From Paeniroseomonas aquatica (lineage in GTDB: Bacteria; Pseudomonadota; Alphaproteobacteria; Acetobacterales; Acetobacteraceae), in contig NZ_JAUFPN010000174.1 in the NCBI RefSeq assembly GCF_030409335.1, forward strand, positions 1 through 44,838: 44,838 nucleotides of DNA, read 5' to 3'. Position 1 is the first letter of the stretch. Every line of letters starts with the position of its first letter. The position numbers and the translations under genes are program-made. Below the pieces are notes generated by a model. That model had not been told where the DNA came from. It was given only the letters and a program-made list of their open reading frames with translations, and made no database searches. Below, piece after piece: positions 8,195-16,873 of the stretch.

Positions 8195-9433
8195 ATGACC
8201 GACGCAACACCCGCCGTTAAGGGCAAGGGCCTGGCCGCTTCCGCCGGCGCGCTCGCTGGCCTTCGGGTGATCGACCTGACCCGCGTGCTCGGCGGACCCT
8301 ATTGCACCATGGTGCTGTCCGATCATGGCGCGGAAGTGATCAAGCTGGAGCCGCCGCAGGGCGACGAGGTCCGCGACTGGGGCCCGCCCTTCAACGAGGC
8401 CGGCGATGCCAGCTACTTCGTCGGCGTGAACCGCAACAAGCGCTCGGTCGGCCTCGACCTCTCGAAGCCCGAGGGGCGCGAGGTGCTGCTCCGGCTGCTC
8501 GACGGCGCCGACGTGCTGATCGAGAATTTCAAGCCGGGCAGCATGGAGAAATGGGGCCTGGGCTACGAGGCGGTGCTCAAGGCCCGCTTCCCCGCGCTGG
8601 TGCATTGCCGCGTCTCCGGCTTCGGCGCCGATGGCCCGCTCGGCGGTTTCCCCGGCTATGACGCCGTCCTCCAGGCGATGGTCGGACTCATGTCGATCAA
8701 TGGAACCGAGGATAGCGGGCCGACCCGGCTGGGCAACCCCATCGTCGACATCGCCACCGGCCTGTTCAGCAGCATCGGCATCCTGATGGCGTTGCAGGAA
8801 CGGGCGCGCAGCGGCCTCGGGCAATACGTCGACATGACGCTCCATGATTGCGGCATGGCCCTGCTGCACCCCCATGCGGCGAATTTCTTCCTGAACGGCA
8901 AGCAGCCGAAGGCGACCGGCAACCCGCATCCCAACCTGGCGCCGTATTCGAAGTTCCGCACTCGCACCTGCGAGATCTTCGTCGCCGCGGGCAATGACCC
9001 GGCCTTCCGCAAGTTCTGCGACTTCCTCGGCTTCCCCGAGATGGCGAAGGACGAGCGCTTCGCCACCAACGGCGCCCGCGTCGTCAACCGCGACGCGCTG
9101 ACCGAGGTGCTGAACGCGCGCTTCGCCGAGGAGGACGGGCATGAGCTGACCCGCCGCATGCTCGCCGCCGGCCTGCCGGCCGGGCCGGTGCTGCATGTGG
9201 ATGAAGCCATGGACGCGGCGCATACCGCGCACCGTGCCATGGTGACCGAACTCGGCGCCTACCGGGGTCTCGGTACGCCGATCAAGCTGTCGCGCACCCC
9301 GGGTGGCACCCGCTCCGAACCGCCGCGCTACGCCGAGCACACCGACAGCGTGCTGTCCCAGAACGGTTTTTCCGCCGCCGAGCTCGCAGCCTTGCGATCC
9401 TCTGGCGTGCTGGTGGATACACGCCGCCGATGA
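8195..9433 (+). CDS. CaiB/BaiF family CoA-transferase (class III)
   Basis: The protein has 412 residues, the normal length for class III CoA-transferases. It begins LAGLRVIDLTRVLGGPYCTM, followed by DHGAEVIKLEPPQGDEVR, NRNKRSVGLDL, and the GQYVDMTLHD region that contains the conserved aspartate used for the acyl-aspartate intermediate. Such enzymes move CoA between carboxylic acids in the cytoplasm, for example oxalate, carnitine or succinate-linked reactions. The acid used here cannot be read from the sequence. ATG 8195 is preceded by AAAGGA 11 bases upstream; the longer open frame upstream is a GC artefact. The last bases overlap the next gene as ATGA, so the two are translationally coupled. 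Confidence 0.92.
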   Translation: MTDATPAVKGKGLAASAGALAGLRVIDLTRVLGGPYCTMVLSDHGAEVIKLEPPQGDEVRDWGPPFNEAGDASYFVGVNRNKRSVGLDLSKPEGREVLLRLLDGADVLIENFKPGSMEKWGLGYEAVLKARFPALVHCRVSGFGADGPLGGFPGYDAVLQAMVGLMSINGTEDSGPTRLGNPIVDIATGLFSSIGILMALQERARSGLGQYVDMTLHDCGMALLHPHAANFFLNGKQPKATGNPHPNLAPYSKFRTRTCEIFVAAGNDPAFRKFCDFLGFPEMAKDERFATNGARVVNRDALTEVLNARFAEEDGHELTRRMLAAGLPAGPVLHVDEAMDAAHTAHRAMVTELGAYRGLGTPIKLSRTPGGTRSEPPRYAEHTDSVLSQNGFSAAELAALRSSGVLVDTRRR

Positions 9434-10026
9434 GCGATTCCCCGACCACCGAAGCCCCCGCCGTCCTCGACATGCTGCGCCTGCAGCCGATCGAGAACCG
9501 CAACGACGTCCAGGCGCTGTTCGCCCAATGGGCCCGCGCCCTGGCCACCGACGAGCGCTACAAGGGCGCCCGCAACGCCTTCAAGCCGGATGCGGCGGCG
9601 GCGCTGGAGCCGGTGAAGGGCGCCTTCGAATGGCGCGTCACCCTGCGCCCCGCAGGCATTACCGCGGGGCTCGACTTCAACCTGCGGCTGATCGACAAAT
9701 CCGCCTCCTACACGCCGCTCGACCGCACCAATCCCGGCGCTTTCGGCCGCGACCCGACCGATGGCGCGACCTATGCGCTGCGCCAATGGTACGACACCAA
9801 GCGCATCGGCAGCCGTCCCCTGAAGGACGAGGCCCTGATCAAGTACGAGGCGCCGCCGACTGCGGAGCTGTTCCACGCCGCCTCGCATGCCAATGCCGGG
9901 CGCGGGCGGCTCTACCTGATCGTGGCCAGGCTGACCGATCCGGCCGCCGAGATCGCGCAGCAGACCTTCGATGCCATCGGCGGCTTCCACAAGGTGGCCG
10001 CCGCCGCCCGCGAAGACGCTTGGTGA
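9430..10026 (+). CDS. Protein of unknown function coupled to the CoA-transferase
   Basis: This 198-residue protein starts in an ATGA overlap with the CaiB-family gene, so it is almost certainly co-translated with it. I do not recognise a family. There is no signal peptide or membrane segment. The composition is mixed alpha/beta, with a charged Ala-rich C-terminus. The central part (LDFNLRLIDKSASYTPLDRTNPG) and the LIKYEAPPTAELFHAASHA stretch look like an ordered soluble domain. By position it may assist or regulate the CoA-transferase or act in the same pathway; that is inference. It converges on the XRE regulator with a 31-base gap. Confidence 0.75.
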   Translation: MSDSPTTEAPAVLDMLRLQPIENRNDVQALFAQWARALATDERYKGARNAFKPDAAAALEPVKGAFEWRVTLRPAGITAGLDFNLRLIDKSASYTPLDRTNPGAFGRDPTDGATYALRQWYDTKRIGSRPLKDEALIKYEAPPTAELFHAASHANAGRGRLYLIVARLTDPAAEIAQQTFDAIGGFHKVAAAAREDAW

Positions 10027-10057
10027 CCTGAGCGACCGGGGAGGGCGCCAGCCGGCG

Positions 10058-10642
10058 TCAGCCCCGCGGGTCGCGCGCCACCGCGACCAGCACCGCCGCC
10101 GGCGCCGTCCCCACCCGCCGCAGCCGATGCGGCAGGTGGCCGGCGAATTCCACCGCATCGCCGCTGCCGAGCAGCAGGCTGCGGTCGGCGAAGGCCAGCT
10201 CGATGCGGCCGGCCAGCACGTAGAGCAATTCCTCGCCGGCATGCTCGTGCGGCCCGTCCTCGGCGAAGGCCGCGGCCGGGTGGATGATGAAGGCGGCGAG
10301 CGGGCCGCGGCCCTCGGTCAGCATCTCCAGGGCATGCGCCGCCGGGTCCCCGGGGCCGCGGCGGCGGGCCGCGGCGCGGGTCACCCGCACCGCATCGGCC
10401 GGCAGGCTTTCCCCCAGCAGCTCCGCCACCGGCACCGCCAGGGCGGCCGAGAGCCGCAGCAGGCTGGCGACCGACGGCGCCTTCTGCCCGCGTTCCAGCC
10501 GCGAAAGGTAGCCCTTGTCCAGCCCCACCGCCTCGGCGAGGGCATCGAGGGTCAGCCCCCGGCCCAGGCGCAGCCGGCGCAGCTGCGGGCCGAGCACGCC
10601 GGCCCCGGGGCCGCGGGCGGCTGGGGCGGCGGCGCCGCTCAC
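10058..10642 (-). CDS. XRE-family transcriptional regulator with C-terminal cupin domain
   Basis: From the GTG at 10642 the protein has 194 residues. A helix-turn-helix occupies about 20-75 (LTLDALAEAVGLDKGYLSRLERGQ holds the recognition helices), and a cupin_2 domain lies at about 118-185 with HEHAGEELLYVLAG at 132-145. This two-domain design is typical of PuuR/SutR-like regulators, which sense a small ligand in the cupin barrel. The GTG start overlaps the TGA of the upstream reductase as GTGA, so the regulator is translationally coupled to the enzymes it may control. A palindrome upstream of the operon (12088-12103) is a candidate operator. Confidence 0.9.
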   Translation of the reverse strand: MSGAAAPAARGPGAGVLGPQLRRLRLGRGLTLDALAEAVGLDKGYLSRLERGQKAPSVASLLRLSAALAVPVAELLGESLPADAVRVTRAAARRRGPGDPAAHALEMLTEGRGPLAAFIIHPAAAFAEDGPHEHAGEELLYVLAGRIELAFADRSLLLGSGDAVEFAGHLPHRLRRVGTAPAAVLVAVARDPRG

Positions 10643-11559
10643 AGGTCGAGCACCAGCCGCGGCCCGGCGCAGCCGGCGACGCAGGCCATGAGGTCGGTCG
10701 CGCGTTCCTCCGGCCGCAGCACCCGGTCGCGGTGGACCGGCGGGCCTTCCAGCCAGCGCACCCGGCAGGCGCCGCAGATGCCGCCCTCGCAGCTGGCCTC
10801 GACCTCGGCGCCCAGGGCGCGGATCGCCGGCAGCAGCGGCGCGCCGGCCGGCAGCGCCAGGCTGCGGCCCGACTTCGCCAGGACCAGGGTGAAGGGCCGC
10901 GCCTCCGGGTCCGGCGGCAGCGGCGGCGGGACGAAATGCTCGACCTGCGCCTGGCCGGCGGGCCAGCCGGCGGTGGCGGCCGCGAAAGCCTCGATCAGCC
11001 CGGCCGGGCCGCAGCAATAGGCCTGGATGCCGGGGCCGGGCGGCCCGAGCAGCCCGGGCAGGGCAGGGCGCCCGCCGCGGGTGTCGTGCAGCACGCTCCG
11101 CGGCGGCAGCAGCGCGGGCAGCGGCACCCCGTCCCGGTGCAGCAGGTGCAGGACGTAGTCGCCCCCGGCCCGGTCCAGCGCCGCCGCCATCGAGAGGAAG
11201 GGTGTCACCCCGATGCCGCCGGCAATGAAGACATGCCGGGTCGCGCCGGGCGCCAGGGGGAAGGTGCAGCGCGGCAGCGAGGTCGCCACCGCATCCCCGA
11301 CGGCCAGCCCGTCGTGCAGGTAGGCGGAGCCGCCGCGCCCCTCTGCCTCCCGCTTCACCGCCACCAGCCAGCGGTCCTGCCGCGCCGGGTCGCCGCAGAG
11401 CGAATAGGCCCGCACCCGGCCCTCCGGCAGGTGCAGGTCGAGATGCGCGCCGGGGCGGAACCGCGGCAGCGGCCAGCCGTCCGGGTCCATCAGGGTGAGC
11501 AGGCGGATGCCCGGCCCGGCCGGCTCGGCCGCCCGCAGGATGGTCCGGATGTGCCGCAT
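10639..11559 (-). CDS. PDR/VanB-family oxidoreductase (flavin, NAD and 2Fe-2S domains)
   Basis: The 306-residue protein has the phthalate dioxygenase reductase order. A flavin-binding barrel (RAYSLCGDP, 50-58) comes first, then an NAD-binding domain (GGIGVTPFLSM at 114-124 and CCGPAGLIEA at 182-191), and finally a plant-type ferredoxin domain with cysteines 257, 262, 265 and 293. It should pass electrons from NAD(P)H through flavin to the iron-sulfur cluster and on to a partner. No Rieske oxygenase is encoded nearby; the adjacent partner is a MOSC protein. Start ATG 11559 was chosen because the FMN domain begins there and AGGG lies just upstream. Open frame beyond it overlaps the MOSC gene. 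Confidence 0.9.
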   Translation of the reverse strand: MRHIRTILRAAEPAGPGIRLLTLMDPDGWPLPRFRPGAHLDLHLPEGRVRAYSLCGDPARQDRWLVAVKREAEGRGGSAYLHDGLAVGDAVATSLPRCTFPLAPGATRHVFIAGGIGVTPFLSMAAALDRAGGDYVLHLLHRDGVPLPALLPPRSVLHDTRGGRPALPGLLGPPGPGIQAYCCGPAGLIEAFAAATAGWPAGQAQVEHFVPPPLPPDPEARPFTLVLAKSGRSLALPAGAPLLPAIRALGAEVEASCEGGICGACRVRWLEGPPVHRDRVLRPEERATDLMACVAGCAGPRLVLDL

Positions 11560-11563
11560 CAGT

Positions 11564-11587
11564 TGCCCTGTCAGATGCCCTGTCAGA
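11564..11587. repeat. Perfect 12-bp tandem duplication spanning the MOSC stop codon
   Basis: The unit TGCCCTGTCAGA (plus strand) is present twice in direct succession. It includes the MOSC stop codon (11583-11585) and fills the short spacer before the reductase start at 11559. On the coding strand each unit carries ACAGGG, so the duplication doubles a possible ribosome-binding sequence and sets the spacing between the two genes. Confidence 0.85.
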
Positions 11588-12068
11588 CCGGGCGGATGGC
11601 GTCGCCGAGCCGCACGGTGCCGCCCTCGAGGATGCGGCAATTGAGGCCGGAGCGGTTGATCATCGGGTCGAAGACCGGCTTCTCCAGGATCTCCTCGATG
11701 TGCCGGCAGGGGATGGAGAGCCGGGTCGCCTCCAGCAGGCAGTCGCCCAGCTTGAAGCGGCGGCCGACCAGATGCGTCAGCGGCACCCCGCGCGTGGTCA
11801 CGTTGCGGCGGTGCTCCTCGGGCAGCAGCTCGATCCCGTGGTCGCGGCGGATGCATTCCAGCGCTTCCTCCTCGAACAGGGTGATCTGGCGGCCGTCCTC
11901 GGGCTTGGCCGAGTAGAAGCCCTCCTCGGTGCCGAGCATGTAGCGGTCGCCCAGGATGCCGCGGCCGGCGACCAACTCGATCGCCTCCATCCCGCGCATC
12001 GGCAGGAAGGCGCGGGCGGTGATGTGGAGATGGGCGACGGTGCCCAGCCAGGTCGGCGACACGGACAT
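11583..12068 (-). CDS. MOSC domain-containing protein
   Basis: The protein has 161 residues from the ATG at 12068, which has GGGAG 9 bases upstream; an in-frame ATG at 12086 lacks such a site. It is a stand-alone MOSC domain. GRGILGDRY (35-43), RRNVTTRGVPL (88-97) and a conserved cysteine at 121 in LSIPC match the molybdenum-cofactor-binding family that includes YiiM. YiiM and YcbX reduce N-hydroxylated compounds such as base analogues and need a reductase. Here the gene immediately before the PDR-type reductase supplies the matching pair, so a similar detoxifying reduction is likely. It is the first gene of the MOSC-reductase-regulator operon and is divergent from the TRAP binding protein. 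Confidence 0.88.
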   Translation of the reverse strand: MSVSPTWLGTVAHLHITARAFLPMRGMEAIELVAGRGILGDRYMLGTEEGFYSAKPEDGRQITLFEEEALECIRRDHGIELLPEEHRRNVTTRGVPLTHLVGRRFKLGDCLLEATRLSIPCRHIEEILEKPVFDPMINRSGLNCRILEGGTVRLGDAIRPV

Positions 12069-12087
12069 GACGATATGCTCCCGCATT

Positions 12088-12103
12088 GGGCAACAGGTTG
12101 CCC
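12088..12103. promoter_or_regulatory. Perfect palindrome, candidate operator
   Basis: GGGCAAC-AG-GTTGCCC is a perfect 7-bp inverted repeat with a 2-base spacer. It lies 19 bases upstream of the MOSC start codon and inside the 136-base gap shared with the divergent TRAP binding-protein gene. Its size fits a dimeric helix-turn-helix operator. The XRE-cupin regulator at the end of the same operon is the obvious candidate binder. The half-site GGGCAAC also appears just before the reductase start (11563-11569, minus strand). Confidence 0.5.
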
Positions 12104-12204
12104 GGTGGACAGCCAGATGCCATGGCGGGGAGGCGCATTCAAGCGGCATGGCGGTGGCACCGGGTTTGCACTGCCCCGGCGACTGGCCGCCGGGAGACCC
12201 TTCG

Positions 12205-13293
12205 ATGCAGCGTCGCTTCATGCTTGCCGCCGGCGCCGCCGCGCCGGTGGCCCTCGCCGCCCCGGCCCTGGCGCAGGGCCTGCCCGAGATCCGCTGGCGG
12301 CTGACCAGCAGCTTCCCCCGGGCGCTCGACGTCACCTACTCGACCAGCGAGTACATGTGCCGGATGGTGAGCGAGATCACCGACGGGCGCTTCCGCATCA
12401 CCCCCTTCCCGGCCGGGGAGCTGGTGCCCGGCCTCCAGGCCATGGATGCGGTGAGCGCGGGCAGCGTCGAGATGGCGCATTCCGGCGGGCTGTTCTTCAC
12501 CGGCAAGAACAGCGCGCTCGCCTTCTCGACCACCGTGCCCTTCATGCTGAACGTCCGCCAGCAGCATGCCTGGTTCTTCCATGGCGGCGGCAACGAGCTG
12601 CTGAACGGCGTCTACAAGGACTTCGACATCCACGCGCTGCCCTGCGGCAATACCGGCAACCAGATGGGCGGCTGGTTCCGCAAGGAGATCCGCACCGCCG
12701 AGGATTTGCGCGGGCTGAAATTCCGGGTCGCCGGGCTGGCCGGGAACGTCATGGCCAAGGTCGGCGTCATCCCGCAGCAGATCGCCCCCGGCGACATCTA
12801 CCCGGCGCTGGAGCGCGGCACCATCGACGGCGTCGAGTACATCGGCCCCTACGACGACGCCAAGCTCGGCTTCAACAAGGTTGCCCGCTACTACTACTAC
12901 CCCGGCTGGGGCGAGGGCGGCGCGGTCTTCCACGCCTTCGTCAACCTGCCGAAATTCCAGGCCCTGCCGGCCGCCTACCGCGCCGCGATCGAGACCGCCT
13001 GCACCGCCGCCACCACCTGGATGCTGGCGCAATACGACTGGAAGAACGTCGAGGCGCTGTACCGGCTGGTCGCCGACGGCGTGCAGCTCCGGGCCTATCC
13101 GAACGAGGTCGTCGATACCCTCCACCGTGCGACCCAGGAGGTCTTCGCCGAGCTTTCTGCCGCCAATCCGAAGTTCAGGGAGCTGCTGGACAGCCAGGTG
13201 GCCTTCCGGGACCGCCACTACGCCTACCACCAGGTCTCGGATTACGCCTTCGACAGCATGATGCTGCGGCTGCGGCGCCAGCAGGGCCGCTGA
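12205..13293 (+). CDS. TRAP transporter substrate-binding protein (DctP family), orphan
   Basis: The 362-residue protein has a signal peptide (MQRRFMLAAGAAAPVALAAPALAQ) and typical DctP landmarks: RITPFPAGELVPG, AVSAGSVEMAHSG, LRGLKFRVAG and ALERGTIDGVEYIGPYDDAKLG. Such proteins bind organic acids or related solutes in the periplasm and deliver them to a DctQM membrane pair. No DctQ or DctM gene is adjacent; the next genes are an ABC importer. ATG 12205 has GGGAG 8 bases upstream. The family is firm, while the ligand and the membrane partner are unknown. The arginine of LKFRVAG is the position that usually contacts a carboxylate ligand. Confidence 0.92.
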   Translation: MQRRFMLAAGAAAPVALAAPALAQGLPEIRWRLTSSFPRALDVTYSTSEYMCRMVSEITDGRFRITPFPAGELVPGLQAMDAVSAGSVEMAHSGGLFFTGKNSALAFSTTVPFMLNVRQQHAWFFHGGGNELLNGVYKDFDIHALPCGNTGNQMGGWFRKEIRTAEDLRGLKFRVAGLAGNVMAKVGVIPQQIAPGDIYPALERGTIDGVEYIGPYDDAKLGFNKVARYYYYPGWGEGGAVFHAFVNLPKFQALPAAYRAAIETACTAATTWMLAQYDWKNVEALYRLVADGVQLRAYPNEVVDTLHRATQEVFAELSAANPKFRELLDSQVAFRDRHYAYHQVSDYAFDSMMLRLRRQQGR

Positions 13294-13347
13294 GGCCGAA
13301 CCCTAACGCTTTGGTGCTTGCGCATCCCCCGTCTTGCCCGCTCAAAT

Positions 13348-13377
13348 GCCGGCCGTCTGGAAAGAACGGCGGCCGGC
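13348..13377. terminator. GC-rich hairpin between the TRAP protein gene and livG
   Basis: An inverted repeat with GCCG-GCCGT and ACGGC...CGGC arms around the loop CTGGAAAGA lies 54 bases after the TRAP gene. A second small hairpin GCCCC-TGA-GGGGC (13376-13388) follows. There is no T-tract, so it may be a weak terminator or an mRNA-stabilising structure. The rest of the 188-base gap presumably holds the liv promoter; I could not place one with confidence. Confidence 0.35.
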
Positions 13378-13481
13378 CCCTGAGGGGCAACGGCCCGCCA
13401 CAAGGGGGGTGCATGGCAGGCCGACAAGGTCCTTCGCCGCTGCGTCGCGCGATCCGCCGCCATGGCGGGGGTCGCTGACGC

Positions 13482-14253
13482 ATGGCTTTGCTCGAGGTTC
13501 GTGACGTCATCGTCCGGTTCGGCGGCGTCACCGCCGTGGCCGGGGTCTCCTTCGCGGTGGAGGAACGCCAGATCTGCGGGCTGATCGGCCCCAACGGCGC
13601 CGGCAAGACCACCCTCTTCAACGTCATCAGCGGCATCTACAAGCCGACCGAGGGCGAGGTCCGCTTCGCCGGCCAGGGGACGACCGGCCTGCCACGCCAT
13701 CGCATGGCCCCGCTCGGCCTCGGCCGCACCTTCCAGAATCTGGCGCTGTTCCGCAGCATGACGGTGCGGGAGAACGTGCTGGCCGGCGCCCATGCCCAAG
13801 GGGCCGCCGGCTTCCTCGCCAATGCGCTGCGGCTGCCGGTGGCGCGGCGGGAGGAGGCCGCGGCCGAGGATCATGCCCGGTCGCTGCTCTCGCTGCTCGA
13901 CCTCGAATCGGTGGCCGAGGTGCCGGTCGCCGCGCTGCCCTTCGGGACCCAGAAGCGGGTCGAGATGGCCCGCGCCCTGATCGGCCGGCCGAAGCTGCTG
14001 CTGCTCGATGAGCCGGCGGGCGGGCTGAACCATGGCGAGGTCGATGGCCTCGCCACCCTGCTGCGCGACATCCGCCGCAACTTCGAGCTCAGCATCCTGC
14101 TGGTCGAGCATCACATGAACCTGGTGATGCGGGTCTCGGACAAGGTGGTGGCGCTCGACTTCGGCAAGAAGATCGCCGACGGCACGCCGGACGAGGTGCG
14201 GGCCGACCCGGAGGTGATCCGCGCCTATCTCGGCGCCGAGGCGGAGCCCGCGC

Positions 14254-14264
<11 letters not shown>
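13482..14264 (+). CDS. livG: Branched-chain amino acid-type ABC transporter ATP-binding protein LivG
   Basis: This 260-residue ATPase has Walker A GPNGAGKT (36-43), Walker B LLLLDEP (172-178) and an H-loop histidine in LVEHHM. Its ABC signature reads LPFGTQKR rather than the usual LSGGQ, as in a subset of LivG-like proteins. It powers import of a hydrophobic amino acid or related amide or acid from the inner face of the membrane. It is the first gene of a tight operon of six genes and overlaps livF by 11 bases. The substrate of HAAT importers varies widely, so 'branched-chain amino acid' is a family label only. Confidence 0.93.
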
Positions 14265-14958
<694 letters not shown>

Positions 14959-14963
14959 GCACC

Positions 14964-15836
14964 ATGGATGGTCTCGCACATCAGGTCATCGCCGGCATCG
15001 CCACGGGCGGCATCTATGCCTCGGTCGCCCTGGCGCTGGTCATGATCTACCAGGCGACGCATCACGTGAACTTCGCGCAAGGGGAGATGGCGACGCTCTC
15101 GACCTTCATCGCCTGGTCCATGGTGCAGGCGGGGATGCCCTATTGGGTCGCCTTCTTCGGCACCGTGGTCGTCTCCTTCGTCATCGGCGTGCTGGTCGAG
15201 CGGATACTGCTGCGGCCGGTGCAGAATGCGCCGGTGCTGACGCATGTCGGGGTCTTCATCGGGCTGCTGCTGATCGTCGGCAACCTGACCGGCTGGGTCT
15301 TCGGCTATACCACCAAGGTCTTCCCCACCCCCTTCAGTTCGGAGAAGCCGATCATGGGCGGGCTGGTTTCGGCGCATGAGCTCGGCAGCACCGCGGTGAC
15401 CCTGGTGGTGCTGACGCTGGTCTTCCTGTTCTTCCGCTATACCAGCCTCGGCCTGGCGATGCGGGCGGCGGCCTACAACCCGCGCTCGGCCCGGCTGGTC
15501 GGCGTGCGCGTCGGCTGGATGCTGGCGCTCGGCTGGGGGCTGGCGGCGGCGATCGGCGCGGTGGCCGGGATGATGGTGGCGCCGGTGGTCTTCCTCGACC
15601 CCACCATGATGCTGGGGATATTGCTCTATGCCTTCGCCGGGGCGCTGCTGGGCGGCATCGACAATCCCTCCGGCGCGGTCATCGGCGGCTTCGCCGTCGG
15701 CGTGCTGGAGAACCTGGCCGGCGCCTATGTGGTGGGCACCGAGCTGAAGCTGACGGTGGCGCTGGCCATCATCATCGGCGTGCTGGTGGTCAGGCCCTCC
15801 GGCCTGTTCGGCCGCGTCGTGACGAGCCGGGTGTAG
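14964..15836 (+). CDS. livH: Branched-chain amino acid-type ABC transporter permease LivH
   Basis: The 290-residue membrane protein has about eight hydrophobic helices. It begins with the typical GIATGGIYASVALALVMIY segment, followed by HHVNFAQGEMATLSTF, and ends with a GVLVVRPSGLFGR motif common to LivH/LivM permeases. The loop RAAAYNPRSARLVGVRV is the EAA-like contact site for the ATPases. It forms the transmembrane channel with LivM. It starts five bases after livF and is followed after five bases by livM. Confidence 0.94.
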   Translation: MDGLAHQVIAGIATGGIYASVALALVMIYQATHHVNFAQGEMATLSTFIAWSMVQAGMPYWVAFFGTVVVSFVIGVLVERILLRPVQNAPVLTHVGVFIGLLLIVGNLTGWVFGYTTKVFPTPFSSEKPIMGGLVSAHELGSTAVTLVVLTLVFLFFRYTSLGLAMRAAAYNPRSARLVGVRVGWMLALGWGLAAAIGAVAGMMVAPVVFLDPTMMLGILLYAFAGALLGGIDNPSGAVIGGFAVGVLENLAGAYVVGTELKLTVALAIIIGVLVVRPSGLFGRVVTSRV

Positions 15837-15841
15837 GGGCG

Positions 15842-16849
15842 ATGAGCGAGAACCTGGTCCTCCCCCTCTCCACCGCCTCGGCCCGGCCGGCGACCTCGGC
15901 CTGGCAGCGGCTGGCCTTCGTGCTGGCCGGCGTGGCGCTGGCCGTCCTGCCGCTGTTCCTGCTGGAGAGCTTCCACCTGTTCCAGCTCACCATGGCGGTC
16001 ATCATGGCGCTGGCGGTGCTCGGGCTGAACATCGTCAGCGGCTACAACGGGCAGATCTCGCTGGGGCACGGCGCCTTCTTCGCGGTCGGCGCCTATGTGA
16101 CCGCGATACTGATGTCGCACCTCGACTGGTCCTTCTGGGCGACGCTGGCACCCTCCGCCGCCATCTGCGGCCTGGTGGGCTACGGCGTCGGCTTCCCGGC
16201 GCTGCGGCTGGGCGGGCTCTATCTGGCGCTGACCACCTTCTCGCTGGCGGTGGCGGTGCCGCAGATCCTCAAGCACAAGGCCATCGAGGACTGGACCGGC
16301 GGCGTGCAGGGGCTGTTCATCACCAAGCCGGAGCCGCCCACCTGGCTGCCGCTGGCCATCACCGCGGACCAGTGGATGTACCTGGTCACCGTCGGCATCG
16401 CCGCCGCCTGCTTCCTGCTGGCCTGGAACCTCATCCGCGGCCGCATCGGCCGGGCGCTGATGGCGACCCGCGACCATCCGACCGCGGCCGAGGCCATGGG
16501 CATGGACACCGCCACGCTTAAGACCCGCGCCTTCGCCACCTCCGCGATGATCACCGGCATCGCCGGCTCGCTCTCGGCCGTCGCGGTGGAATTCGTGGCC
16601 CCCGACAGCTTCACCTTCGGTGTCTCCATCACCCTCTTCGTCGGCATGGTGGTGGGCGGCGTCGCCTCCATCCTGGGCTCGCTCTTCGGCGGGCTGTTCG
16701 TGCTCTTCGTGCCCAACATCGCCGAGGCGATCTCGAAGGCCGCGCCCGGCGTGATCTACGGCATCATCCTCATCGCCTTCCTCTTCATCCTGCCGGATGG
16801 CTTCGCCGGCCTGCTGCGCCGAATCGCCGCGAAACTGCGCGGCCGATAA
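15842..16849 (+). CDS. livM: Branched-chain amino acid-type ABC transporter permease LivM
   Basis: The 335-residue permease has a polar N-terminus, then 8-10 hydrophobic segments. Landmarks are LGLNIVSGYNGQISLGHGAFFAVGAY and the ATPase-contact loop GRALMATRDHPTAAEAMGMDTATLKTRAFATSA, both diagnostic for LivM. It ends in FILPDGFAGLLRRI, the usual LivM tail. It is followed after 24 bases by two binding-protein genes. LivH and LivM together make the channel. Confidence 0.94.
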   Translation: MSENLVLPLSTASARPATSAWQRLAFVLAGVALAVLPLFLLESFHLFQLTMAVIMALAVLGLNIVSGYNGQISLGHGAFFAVGAYVTAILMSHLDWSFWATLAPSAAICGLVGYGVGFPALRLGGLYLALTTFSLAVAVPQILKHKAIEDWTGGVQGLFITKPEPPTWLPLAITADQWMYLVTVGIAAACFLLAWNLIRGRIGRALMATRDHPTAAEAMGMDTATLKTRAFATSAMITGIAGSLSAVAVEFVAPDSFTFGVSITLFVGMVVGGVASILGSLFGGLFVLFVPNIAEAISKAAPGVIYGIILIAFLFILPDGFAGLLRRIAAKLRGR

Positions 16850-16873
16850 CCAAGCAAACGAGAACCCGGGACA

